A stretch of 12,458 nucleotides of DNA, taken from Gonium pectorale. Lineage: Eukaryota; Chlorophyta; Chlorophyceae; Chlamydomonadales; Volvocaceae. Position 1 is the stretch's first letter. Each line of letters opens with the position of its first letter. The stretch covers positions 387,669-400,126 of the forward strand of contig LSYV01000045.1 of the NCBI GenBank assembly GCA_001584585.1, written 5' to 3'. This document shows, one piece after another, positions 1-8,526 of this stretch. A program made the translations under genes and the position numbers. The notes beneath the pieces were generated by a model. The model made no database searches, was not told the DNA's origin, and saw nothing but the letters and a program-made list of their open reading frames with translations.

Positions 1-1
1 C

Positions 2-823
2 TTCTCCTCCGGCCAAGATCTGGACCGGCGGCAGCAGCGCCCGCTCTCCCCAGCCCCTCGCCTCGCGCCCCACGTGCCGCACGAGCAGCCGTTGCTGCGG
101 CTGCAGGCAGTGCTTGCGCAGGCCACGGCCTCGTCGCCCCACAGCCAGCGCAGCAGCCAGAGCCACAGCCAGGCGGTGAACCCAGCGAGCGCGGCCGGGA
201 GCGGCATTGGCAGCGGCGGCGGCGGCAGCGGTGCCGGGAGCGCGGCGGCGGCGGGCGGCGGCGGAATGCCGTCCTTCCGCCGCCGCTCTCCAGGCGTGCT
301 GTGGACGCGTGCGCCGGCTCATGGGGGGCCGCCCGGCGGGGGCGGCGAGGCGTCGCCCGGGGGGCTCCTGGACGCGGAGTCGGGCGCGGCGCCCACCCTG
401 CGCGGTGGCCTCGCGGCGTCTCCACTGCACTTACCGGCGGCCTGCGAGGACCCCGGCTCCGAGGGCACCACGTACGACGCCGGTGGCTTGTTGAACGCGG
501 CAGCGAACAGCAGCCGGCGGTACCCGTTTCAGCTGTACGGCAGCGTCAACGGCGGCGGTGGCGTCGGTGGCGGCGGCGCCAACAGCGGCGGCAGCGCGCT
601 GGGCGTCGGCTTCGACCGGGACCGGCGGCGCGGGTCGCTGATTAACGGCGGCGCCGGGTCAACCATGCGCGCACACAGTCGTACGACGTTGACTCTGTCG
701 GACCTAATGGGTTCCGTCGCGTTGGACGAGCAGCGGGCCCCCTTCGCCACCAGCGAGCTGTGGGAGGTGTTGGTGGCGGCCGGCGCGCAGCCGGGCCGGC
801 ACTGTACGATTGTGATCATGGAG
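2..823 (+). other. Kinase coding exon 1 (partial), low-complexity region to hinge
   Basis: The frame is open from base 2, and no ATG start is required because the upstream part is missing. Runs of GGC/GCG codons encode Gly, Ser and Ala stretches at about 200-270 and 550-660. The conserved part begins only near the 3' end, where CTIVIME forms strand beta 5 and the start of the hinge. The donor follows GAG at 823 (GAG|GTATGG), phase 0. The low-complexity part may form a disordered loop inserted in the kinase N-lobe, as often seen in volvocine kinases (inference). Confidence 0.85.
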
Positions 824-3800
824 GTATGGGCGCATGGCACCCATATTGCGGTGCAACAGCGTTACAGCGTCCAGTCCCCTCGCCAGGCGCCTCGATCTTC
901 CAGCTGCCTGCCTGCCTGCCGGCCCGCTGGGCTGCCTGCCTCACGACGCTGTCTGCTTCACAACTTTGGCGCTGCCCTGTCCCCGGCGTCCTGTGCTCAA
1001 CGCCGTCCTCTCCATTACCCCCAACCCCGACCAAGGGGCCCTCGCCGCGCAAGCACGCTCGTAGCGACGTCGGCACTGTCCCCCCCCCCCCAAACCCCCA
1101 CCCCACCCCGGGACACACGCTGCGGGCGCCCAGCTCGTCGTTTTTCATACCCTTTCTCCTTCACCCCCCCCCCCACACACATAAAACCGCGTGTCTTAGG
1201 AGGCACGATCGCCAAGCTTCTCTGCTGAGGACGCTTGCCAACCCCTTGCCCCCCCACCCCTCCGGTGGCCCCCACCCCACCCCCACACACAGATGTGCGA
1301 CCAGGGCACATTGCAACAGGCCATCCAGCGGCGCTGCTTCTGCGCCGTGCGAACCTCAAGCTTCAGCGCCGCCGCCGGCAGCGCCGTCGGCGGCGCCGTC
1401 GGCAGCACCACCGCAGCCGTGAGCACCATCTCAGTCACCGTCTCCACCTCGGGTGTTGTGCTGCCGGCTGGACCGGGGCCCGGGCCCGCGCCCAGCGCGG
1501 CGGCGGGGCTGCTGGCGCTGCTGCGGACGGCGCTGGAGGTGGCCCAGGGCATGTGCCACCTCCACTCCCTGGACATCGTGCACGGGGACCTTAAGCCCAA
1601 GTGCGTGCCCTTCACAGCGGCGTTTGATAGGTGCTTGTTGCGTCCTCGTTAGGGAGGGAGCCTCGCAAGGCACGGGTCGGGGCGTCCGAAGGGCGGCGCT
1701 GGCGTCTTGCCTCGCACTGAGCGGCAGGCGAGCAGCCCAGGCGTACCCGACAGACGAACTAACTGACAGCCTTCCTCTGGTTTTTCACTCCCCTTGCCAC
1801 CTCCCCGTACAGCCTTCCTCTGGTTTTTCACTCCCCTTGCCACCTCCCCGTACGCAGCAACGTCCTCCTGCAATCCAACACCGTCTCCCTGAGCCGTCCC
1901 ACGAGCATGGGTCACCCCTGGGAACAGGACTTGCGGGGCTACAGCGCCAAGGTGGGTTAGCGATGTAGCCGGCTTGGAACTGCAGCGCTGCGGGGTGGTG
2001 TAGGATCTAGGAGCATGTGGGGGTTTGGGGTTTTCTGGTGTACCGCCCCGGGCGCTGGAGGCATGGCCCGTTCGGCTGCTCCGTGGGAAGGGCTTCTTCG
2101 GGCCGGGGCCGGGACATCCCACAGAGCTGGGCGCGTTGGCCCCGGCGGGCCTGGAGGCGAGGGCGAGGCCGAGGAAGCCTGAGCGGCGGCGCAGCCATGC
2201 CCACCGTGTGGCCCCAACCCCCGTTGCTCCCTCCCTCCCTCCGCCGTCCAGGTGGCGGACTTTGGCTTGGCGGCGCTGCAGCGCGGCAGTCCCAGCACCA
2301 CCCGCCGGCCGGAGAGCCTCCTGTTGCAGCAGCAACAGCAGCAGCCGCTGACGGAGCCGGAGGCGGGGCCGGAGCGGCGGTGGGGCTCGTTGGCATACAT
2401 GGCGCCAGGTGCGCTGAAGGGGCCCGGATTCGGGTGTGGCTGTGTTCTGGCGGGCGGGATGGGGGCAGGGGTCTGGGGCAGGGACGCCCTTGCATCGTGC
2501 ACTGCGCCAGGTGTGCTGAGGGGGCCTGCGTGTGGGTGCGTAGCTGTGTGGCTGTGTTTTGGCGAGGTGGGGGCGGGGCCCGGGGGTGTGGGGCTGGGAC
2601 AGGGGCTCCCCGGCAACCAAGGCATCATGTGTGACGAAGTAAGGGGACGTTGGGAGCGGTTTGCCCCGCGTGCGGACTGCGGAGGGACGTTATTGTTATA
2701 CGGAACCGGAGCCGAGTCACTCGGCGGGGTGTCGAACCGCAGCAAGGGTGAAGGGTGGGCAGCACCAGGCACGCTGGAGCTTCGCTCCTCGCTGTTTTGG
2801 TCATGTGCGCTCTGCCACTCACGAGCTAGAGCCCCGGCTGCCCCGAGCGCCAGTCGCTGGCGTTCCGTTTCGGCTTGTCAGGCGCTGAAGTGGCACCCCC
2901 GTCGCTTGGCGCTATCGCCGAAGCGCGCGACCCGTGGCCGCGCCGTCCCCCACGTGTGCGCTGTCGGGACCACAGCAACGTTACTAGACCCTGCTGGCGC
3001 TGCCAGGAAACTGGCGTAGCCAAATGCTGCCCCTGCTCTCATTGCGCTTGGGACACAAGCACCCGCCCGCCACGCACCCGGCTGAGCAGCGCAACCAAAG
3101 GGCTGAGAGATGATCCGCGGGCCCTGCCTCCCCACACCGCCTCACATGGGCCGGCATCAGCCCTGCCTGCACGATACCCATGGCCGCGGCTAACCTCCCT
3201 GGGCCCTCCCATTTCCCATCGTTCAGAGGTTCCTGAGAAGGGTCCCAGCAAGAAGAGCGACGTGTGGTCGTACGGCATGCTGCTGTACGCCATGTGCTGC
3301 GGCAAGGCGCCGTACCATTCCTACTCGCACCTGCGGCCCACGCAGCTCCTCATGGGCATCGTCGAGGGGTCGCTGACCCTGGAGTGGCCTGAGGACACGT
3401 ATCGGCTGCTGCGGCGCCTGGCGGAGGCCTGCTGCAGCAGGGACCCCGCCGCGCGGCCCCCCTTCTCGCGTATCGTGCCCGCGCTGCAGCGCCTGCTGCG
3501 CCACGTCGCAAAGCACCCCGAGTCCTCCGGCGCGGCGCGCAGCGGGCCGTCGTCCTCCCTGCCGCTCGTGCGGAGCACGGGCACGACACTCTCGGGTACG
3601 GCGACGTGTACGGACGATGAGGAGGGCACGGGCACGGCGACCTGGTCGCAGCTCGCGCCCGGGCTGCTGACGCAGCAGCAGACGGTGTCTGGGGAAGCGT
3701 CGCCGTCGCCGCTGATGCTCTTTGCGCGCTGCCTGGTGCTGCCGCCAGGCGGCGGTGGTGGCGGAGCGGCCGCCTATACCCCCCCTGCTGCTGCTGCCGA

Positions 3801-4834
3801 CGCGGAGTTGCGCCATTCTACGGCGAGCCCCGGAGCCCGTGCGGCGGCCGGCGGCGGCGGCGGCTCTGCAAGCAGCGGCTTGATGGCGGCGGGAGCCGCT
3901 GGTGCCTTCGCAGGAGACGCCAGCTCCGCCGTGACCGGCGCAGGGCCAGACACCGCGCCAGTGCCCGTGGCCACACACCCGCCGTTGGCGACCCCCGGCG
4001 CACCCCATGTGCCCCAGAGCGCCGCAGTGGTGACGACGGTGGCCGCAGCGGCAGCCGCCGCTGCAGCGGCGGCCAGGGCGAAGGTGACGGCGCCGCCGGT
4101 GGCGGTGGCCACCGCTGCCTCTGCTGCGGTCAGGCGGTCGCCGTCGGGTCAGCTGGCCGGCTGGGGCCCCTGCAACGTGGACTTATCGTCCACGTGTGGT
4201 ACGGCAACGGACTGCAGCATTCCCGCCGACGGGTCGTCGTACACGTACAACTACATGAACGGTCAGACGTCGCCGACCGTGGACTGCGTACAGGTAGGAG
4301 GGGTTTGTGAGCCGCCGCCGCGCGTCCGCAAGCCGGCAAGGGGCCGCTGCGCACTGGGTGTGTATGTAAATGAACGAGGGTCACGAACCCCCGTTTCGAG
4401 CCTAACTTGTGGGCAAGACGGGGCACATCAACAGTGTGTAAGTCGAGCATCGTTGGCGAGGGCCGTTCAAGGGGCAGTCTGCGTTGTCACATCCAGCTGG
4501 GAACCCACATCGCATTCCTCCCTCCCCAACTGAGAAGTTTCGGCCCTGCCCTGCCCTGCCCTCTCACCTACCCTTTGCACCGCCCCTCCAGGCCACCCAC
4601 GCTTCGCCGGCCTCCTCCGCGCCCCTGACTCAGGGCTTATCGCCCCAGGCGACCCAGGCGGTCGTTGTGGCAGAGGCAGACGGCGCGGCGGTGCGCACGG
4701 TGTCACCGACGTCCCAGGAGGGGCTGATGTCAATGGGCGGGCAGGCGTCACTGCCGGCGGCGGGACCTGCCGCGGCGCAGGGCCCCACGCCTCCCGCCGG
4801 GCTGCCGCCTGCTCCGCGGCCAGGGACACGCTGA
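2..4834 (+). CDS. TKL-type Ser/Thr protein kinase, 5'-truncated, six exons
   Basis: Protein kinase that would transfer phosphate from ATP to Ser/Thr. Exons 2-823, 1293-1600, 1858-1951, 2252-2408, 3227-4293 and 4592-4834 join in frame to 896 residues ending in TGA. Visible motifs are the hinge IVIMEMCDQGTL (about 270-281), HGDLKPNNVLL (371-381; catalytic D373, metal-binding N378), VADFGLAAL (409-417, DFG 411-413), SLAYMAPE (454-461), SDVWSYGMLLY (471-481, D472) and DPAARPPF (533-540, R537). The glycine loop and VAIK lysine are absent, so the gene starts upstream of the window. The first 265 or so residues are Gly/Ser/Ala-rich and probably form an insert before strand beta 5. A tail of about 340 residues, rich in Ala, Pro and Gly, follows the domain. 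HGD in place of HRD marks a non-RD kinase, common among TKL kinases. The substrate is unknown. An inactive kinase is unlikely because all visible catalytic residues are present. Confidence 0.92.
824..1292 (+). other. Kinase intron 1 (469 nt)
   Basis: Bounded by GTATGG and CCCCCACACACAG. It is strongly C-rich in its 3' half, including two runs of about 12 C near 1080 and 1166, and has a short CTGC/CCTG repeat near 902-940. Removal joins IME to MCDQGTL and restores a standard kinase hinge. No other feature was seen in it. Confidence 0.85.
1293..1600 (+). other. Kinase coding exon 2, hinge to catalytic loop
   Basis: Begins MCDQGTLQQAI (hinge and helix D). An insert of about 60 Ala/Ser/Gly/Pro residues follows, then LLALLRTALEVAQGMCHLHS (helix E) and IVHGDLKP. 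The donor is AA|GTGCGT, phase 2, which splits an Asn codon inside the catalytic loop. Confidence 0.9.
1601..1857 (+). other. Kinase intron 2 (257 nt)
   Basis: Bounded by GTGCGT and CGTACGCAG. Splicing joins AA to C and gives KPNNVLLQSN, the expected catalytic-loop asparagine context. The 3' end carries a perfect tandem duplication listed separately. Confidence 0.88.
1766..1851 (+). repeat. Perfect 43-bp tandem duplication at the intron 2 acceptor
   Basis: Bases 1766-1808 and 1809-1851 are identical copies starting ACAGCCTTCC and ending CTCCCCGT. Each copy holds a pyrimidine-rich tract and a CAG, so acceptor-like AGs sit at 1768-1769, 1811-1812 and 1856-1857. Only the last gives the standard catalytic loop. 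Confidence 0.95.
1858..1951 (+). other. Kinase coding exon 3
   Basis: A short 94-base exon. It encodes the second catalytic-loop Asn, then NVLLQSNTVSL and a segment of about 25 residues (RPTSMGHPWEQDLRGYSAK) leading to strand beta 8. The donor is AAG|GTGGGT, phase 0, directly before VADFG. Confidence 0.9.
1952..2251 (+). other. Kinase intron 3 (300 nt)
   Basis: Bounded by GTGGGT and a CTCCCTCCCTCC tract ending in CCAG. It falls between K and VADFG. Nothing else stands out in it. Confidence 0.88.
2252..2408 (+). other. Kinase coding exon 4, DFG and activation loop
   Basis: Starts VADFGLAALQ and ends GSLAYMAP plus one base of the APE glutamate. The activation segment between DFG and APE is long, about 45 residues, and contains a run of six Gln (CAG/CAA codons, about 2327-2344). 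The donor is CCAG|GTGCGC, phase 1. Confidence 0.92.
2402..2612 (+). repeat. Imperfect duplication of exon 4 end and donor site
   Basis: GCGCCAGGTGCGCTGAAGG at 2402 recurs as GCGCCAGGTGTGCTGAGGG at 2504. Further matching blocks include GTGGCTGTGTTCTGGCG against GTGGCTGTGTTTTGGCG and a GGGGCTGGGAC-like stretch near the end. The step between the two donors is 102 bases. Copy 1 begins inside coding sequence and copy 2 lies wholly within the intron. Confidence 0.85.
2409..3226 (+). other. Kinase intron 4 (818 nt)
   Basis: Bounded by GTGCGC and ATCGTTCAG. Splicing completes MAPEVPEKG. This is the largest kinase intron. Its first 200 bases are an imperfect duplication of the exon 4 end plus donor (separate entry). 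The remainder, about 2620-3220, holds no recognisable feature. Confidence 0.88.
3227..4293 (+). other. Kinase coding exon 5, C-lobe and long tail
   Basis: Completes APE, then encodes KKSDVWSYGMLLYAM (helix F), GKAPYH, WPEDTYRLLRRLAEACC and DPAARPPFSRIVPALQRLL (helices H and I). After about residue 558 the sequence becomes low-complexity: Gly runs near 3750 and 3850, and 11 Ala at 4042-4074. A Cys/Tyr/Thr-rich stretch (STCGTATDCSIPADGSSY) precedes the donor CAG|GTAGGA, phase 0. The tail resembles nothing recognised and may be disordered. Confidence 0.92.
4294..4591 (+). other. Kinase intron 5 (298 nt)
   Basis: Bounded by GTAGGA and CGCCCCTCCAG. If retained, the frame stays open for 79 codons to a TGA at 4531-4533, giving a different C-terminus. 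A TGTAA occurs at 4437-4441 inside it. Confidence 0.75.
4592..4834 (+). other. Kinase coding exon 6, C-terminus and stop
   Basis: Encodes 80 residues rich in Ala, Pro, Gln and Gly (ATHASPASSAPL to PAPRPGTR), then TGA at 4832-4834. It carries no conserved motif. The assignment rests on the acceptor, matching phase and similar composition to the exon 5 tail, so it is less certain than the kinase core. Confidence 0.7.
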
Positions 4835-4843
4835 TCAAAATGG

Positions 4844-4870
4844 GGTGGTGATGGTGGTGGTGGTGGTGGG
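4844..4870 (+). repeat. TGG trinucleotide microsatellite in the kinase 3' UTR
   Basis: Starts 10 bases after the kinase stop and consists of GTG/TGG units with one GATGG interruption. This sort of repeat is common in volvocine 3' UTRs. Confidence 0.85.
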
Positions 4871-5170
4871 AGACGGGTTGCAACGCGCGACACCGGGATG
4901 TGATGAGGGGCTGCCGCACCCTTTGAGCGGGGGGCGGCGGCCGCCTTGCCTACCTCACTACCAACGCCCCGCTGGTGCTGGCGGGCGGAGGACGTATCGA
5001 GGCGCGGAGCTGGCGCTGGCGTGTCGGGCTGGTACACATGAGGTGCTCGTGCTGGCAGTGGGCCGGCAGGCGCCGCGAGGCGGTCACACTGGGGGCGGGG
5101 GCGGAGAGCACAACGGGCGGCCGGTGGTGAGGCGGCGGGGTCAGGGCTGAGGGCGGGATCGGCCTGATGC

Positions 5171-5196
5171 CTGCCTGCAGGTCCACCTGCAGGCAG
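5171..5196 (+). repeat. Perfect 12-bp inverted repeat (hairpin)
   Basis: Arms CTGCCTGCAGGT (5171-5182) and ACCTGCAGGCAG (5185-5196) are separated by CC. It lies about 340 bases after the kinase stop, probably in the 3' UTR. In RNA the stem would be very GC-rich, with a few pairs opening for the loop. The function is unknown. Confidence 0.9.
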
Positions 5197-6279
5197 CGGA
5201 AGCGGAAGTGGTAAGAGGGCCGTTGTTATCGTCGGGGAGTTGCTGGGGTTGGTGAGAGGAAGGGAACCGCCCCGCCGTGGCTCTGCAGTCGGGCGATGTT
5301 GATACCGACTGAGCCGCTGGAGCTTTCGCTGTCGCAGCGTTGTTGCAGCGCTCAGCGGCGGGCGTTGCGCTCCACGCCTGGCCCACCGGCGCCGTTGAGG
5401 GCTGTGGTGTGGCGTGGTGAGGCGTGGCGTGGACGCTGGTGTGGCCGTGAGGGGATGGGGGCTCTGAAGGCAGGAGCGACGATCGGGCCTGACCACGTAC
5501 GAAGTGGTGGGGCAGCCTGGCTTGTGTAGGATATCCGTTTGTGGTGCGGTTGCCGCTGGGAGGTGCTTGAAGCGCCTTTTTTTTGAAGAGACTCCTTTGA
5601 CCGCGGGCTACTCCGTGGCGGTGTGTGCAGGGTACATGAGCCCGGCTACGTACTGATTCCACCGTTGATCTTGTTGTGATGCGGAGGAGCTACCGCACCT
5701 TGAGCGTTTTGGTGGCGGCGGGGCGTCCACTTGCCTGGCTGGTGAGGAATGAAAGAGCGCAGCTAGATCCGCAAGGGCAAACGCAGCTTGCAAAATATAC
5801 GGCAGGAAGTGTACGGCTTGTACGGAGAGTCGACTTCATGAATCGCGAAGGAATGAGACCGCCCAACGGTATGTGGTACACACACGGAGTTTTTTGAAGG
5901 AGGTGCGCCGTAACCACGTGCGCTGTGCTGTGATGTGCTACGCCATGTTGAGCTGCATGACACTGTGTATGGCACGCCCCAGCTTTGGGCAAATGATACA
6001 AGATATCGCATGATGCCGTGCGGCCGCCTCTGCTGTTGCTGTTTTTGCTGCTGCTTCTGGCGGGCACGGGACTCTGTGTGGGATCAGGACTGCACATCAG
6101 GGAACGCTGGGCATTGCGGTCAGGACGGGGCACTGTGTGGAGTATGGAGTGCTGCGGCAATAATGAAGCGACGCGGCCGAGGGAAAAGTAGGGCCGTGGC
6201 TGTATTTTGTATGCCAGCGCTAAGGTTGATTTAGCGTTCAAGTGGCCACGGGCAATTGCTGTCGGGTTGGTTGCTTTAA

Positions 6280-6284
6280 TTACA
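6280..6284 (-). terminator. Possible polyadenylation signal for the dehydrogenase gene (TGTAA on - strand)
   Basis: TTACA on the + strand reads TGTAA on the - strand, the usual volvocine polyadenylation signal. It is the first one downstream of the dehydrogenase stop, but 2.1 kb away, which is long for a 3' UTR. A variant signal nearer the stop is possible. Confidence 0.25.
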
Positions 6285-6569
6285 GTACTCGCCACAGTAC
6301 GGGCTTCGAGGGCCTCTGCCACTCTTTAGCGCGGAATGTGAATGCGATGGTTGCTGATAATGGTAGTCCTTTGAAGTAGTTTTATTACTCGCCGCAGCAG
6401 CAAAAAGACTCTGTTGCAGCTTGGGGAAGTCGACAAGATTATGACATTCATGCACGCCATTCAGCATGCGGTCCGTGCTGTGCATGCCGTGGCTTGCCGC
6501 GCGTCACCTGCGCATGCGGTGCCGTGTGGTGCCATGTGAAGCGGGTGCCGAGGCAGCATGCTGTGCATG

Positions 6570-6617
6570 CAGCCCACTGCATGGTGCACCCCATGGTGCA
6601 GCCCACTGCGGTGCACC
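6570..6617. repeat. Short imperfect direct repeat, CATGC-rich
   Basis: CAGCCCACTGCATGGTGCACC at 6570-6590 recurs as CAGCCCACTGCGGTGCACC at 6599-6617. Surrounding bases 6450-6600 are dense in GCATGC and GTGCAC self-complementary words, so the RNA could fold strongly. Confidence 0.7.
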
Positions 6618-7100
6618 TCAATGCTGATGACGCTCGGGGCTGCTCTCGTCACCAAACCCCAAGCAGTGTTTGGTACCTTCCATTATGTTTGTGGGTCCTT
6701 ATCGACATATTGTACGCCTGAGTCAACTCCGACGGAGGCGAAAGCGTGCAGGCCTGAAATGTAGGCAGGTCCAAGGCATGGCTGGCTTTCAATCGTTTAC
6801 TGCGCTCGGGTGGCGGTTGGCTGGCCCACGGGTCGGTGCACCATGTGTGCGCCATGCTGGAATTGGCGCCCTCCAGCGGTGTGCTGGGGGTTATCGGTTG
6901 TCATGTTTATAACTGTTGGGGTGGTAGTGGTGGCGGTGATTATGGTAGTGGTGGTGGTGATGGTGGAGGGGCTGTGTTAGTGCCTTCCTCGTGCGCGTGC
7001 CCTGCTGGGTGTCCTGCTGGCGGTGCTGATCGCCCTTTTGACTAATTTGGCGCGTCGCCGGGGCGCGTCCGCGACCCGTTGCAGTGTTTCTGTCATACTC

Positions 7101-8409
7101 GGTACGGCATATAGTCCTGCTCGTGGGCTTGGGGTGTGTGACGCCAGGCCCCCAAGGGATCACGCGCACGTATGGTAACGCCGCGGGGGCCTTTCGCTGC
7201 GCTCGCGTTTTCCGCTGGTCGCCAAAAACCGCTTCCGTCCCTCGCTGCCCGGGAACCGAACGGGTGCGTGCGCACCAGTCTCCTTCCGCGGGGAGCACCG
7301 CGGCGGGCGGTGGGGGGGGGGCATCATCGCTTCATCGGGGCCTTTCTCATGCGCCCTCTGGTTGCTGGCTTGCCTACCGCAGACCCGCAGAGGGCGCGCA
7401 ACCGCGCTGTACACTCTCTGCTGACGGGTACTGACCGAAGGGAGGAATCATTAAGGGAGGAATGTCACGTCGCAACTTGCCCATTACCGCGGTGCCCGCC
7501 GTGCCTCCGTGGCCCTTTTGCCACATAAGTCGTTCGAGGCCTCCCGCTGCGTCGGCACTCGACCCATGGGTCATTTCCGCACACCCCCAACTACCGGTCC
7601 GCAGCAGCGCGGGTGGTGTGACGCTACTATGTGTTAGGAACGCGAATGCTTGTGGGCGATTGGGCGGGCGGCGGTCTGCTGGTGCCTGCGGCATTTGTGG
7701 CAGGTGGGCCAAAAACCAATGACCTCCCCGCCCGCCCCCTCCCATGTAATCAGGGCTACGCAGAGATCACACCACTAGGCCGCCCCGCACCTCCTGCTTC
7801 CGATGAAGACACGCAGGCACGCCATGCCACATCGTGAGCGGCTTTGCGTCCCTTGGCTTGCACGCGCCTGTTGCAGTACCCCTGCACCGAGCGCCGCCAG
7901 CCGCAGGCGCACCCGCAGCACGGCGCCTCAACCCGCGCGCACCCTTCCGCTGCGCTGTCGTCCATCCCCATTGCGCACACGCTGCGCTCTCCCGCTGCCC
8001 TCTCCCGCGGCTGCTGCGCGCCGTGCCCCCATCGCCCCGCCCCGCCCGCCATGTCCTCCCGCCCGCGGGGCTATGCCGCCTTCCCAAGGCCGGCCAAGAC
8101 ACCACCAGCGCCCTCAAGGACCGCGTCCCTTCCGCGCCCGCGCCCCGCTGAGACTCCCTCAAGCCGGCGCCTCCTGACAGCTGCGCCCACGCCCACATCC
8201 ACCGCCTCGCGCGCTGCTCGGTAGCGAGCTCGCCTGCCCCCTCGCGCCCCCACAGAACACTCGGGCGCCAGTACCCGGCAAGCTGTCAGCCGCACCCCTT
8301 GCGAGCACTGCGTTGGGAGCATAGGCATGGGCGCGCCGGCGGCTGGTAACGCATCACCCTGGACTCCCTAACACACTCGGCACTGGCGAATGATGCCCCG
8401 CCGCCCCGA
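7101..8409. other. GC-rich noncoding region, probable dehydrogenase 3' UTR near 8409
   Basis: No convincing gene. Several overlapping Arg/Pro/Ser-rich readings on both strands at 7760-8230 look like composition artefacts. The part just below 8410 is expected to be the 3' UTR of the - strand gene. A 9-base repeat GGGAGGAAT occurs twice near 7440-7465. Nothing else was seen. Confidence 0.45.
7745..7749 (+). terminator. Possible polyadenylation signal for the kinase gene (TGTAA)
   Basis: The only TGTAA found by eye on the + strand between the kinase stop and 8400. It lies 2.9 kb after the stop, which would make an unusually long 3' UTR, so this is a weak call. Confidence 0.25.
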
Positions 8410-8526
8410 CTACCCGCGGCCGCCGCGGCCGTCCGCGGAGCCCACACCGGCGGTGTACCCCGCCGCCGCCCACAGGCGCTGGAAGTCGGTCCCTAGGTGC
8501 GGCTTCCACATGAAGCCAGTGGCGGC
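8410..8526 (-). other. Dehydrogenase exon G, C-terminus and stop
   Basis: 38 codons plus TAG (8412-8410): AATGFMWKPHLGTDFQRLW, then a Gly-rich end (GVGSADGRGGRG). Joined to exon F it gives AGADVVQAATGFMWKP, consistent with the (S/T)AT(G/A)xMWxP segment seen in some DHOD-like proteins (recalled pattern, not searched). Confidence 0.85.

Larger units (their letters stand above)
4835..5560. other. GC-rich probable 3' UTR of the kinase gene
   Basis: Noncoding as far as can be judged. It holds the TGG repeat, the 12-bp inverted repeat at 5171-5196 and GTGGCGTGG-type repeats near 5405-5450. A short open stretch at about 4927-5130 gives plausible-looking codons, but it has no start, no splice context and no family motif. 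No polyadenylation signal was found here. Confidence 0.5.
5561..7100. other. Less GC-rich noncoding stretch between the convergent genes
   Basis: Base composition drops visibly from about 5570, with T8, TTTT and AAA runs uncommon elsewhere in the window. It contains CATGC-rich repeats (6450-6620) and a second GTGGTGG-rich tract (6915-6968). No ORF here has a recognisable protein, and short Cys-rich readings arise from TGC/CTG repeats. It could be distal 3' UTR of either gene or true intergenic DNA. Confidence 0.5.

Noticed and set aside
74..76. GTG at 74 as a start codon for the kinase exon
   Set aside because: A nuclear algal gene would not start there; the frame is already open from base 2 and the kinase N-lobe is missing, so the start is upstream.
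1649..2620. Long open reading frame of 323 codons on the - strand across the kinase gene
   Set aside because: It overlaps kinase exons with DFG and activation-loop coding, has Pro/Arg/Ser-rich composition from antisense GC-rich DNA, and shows no family motif.
3223..4008. 261-codon - strand reading frame opposite kinase exon 5
   Set aside because: It is Arg/Gly/Ala-rich shadow of the clearly coding + strand; GC-rich DNA leaves antisense frames open.
4927..5130. Open stretch reading LAYLTTNAPLVLAGGG after the kinase stop, possible extra exon
   Set aside because: No acceptor or donor links it in phase to the kinase, and the kinase has its own stop at 4832. Left as noncoding.
5935..6234. Cys-rich small protein on the + strand (CCCCFCCCF)
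   Set aside because: The Cys run comes from TGC/TGT repeats in noncoding sequence, with no splice, family or composition support.
7760..8230. Possible small gene on either strand in the GC-rich gap
   Set aside because: All six frames give Arg/Pro/Ser/Ala-rich readings without motif. The lower strand is better explained as 3' UTR of the dehydrogenase gene.
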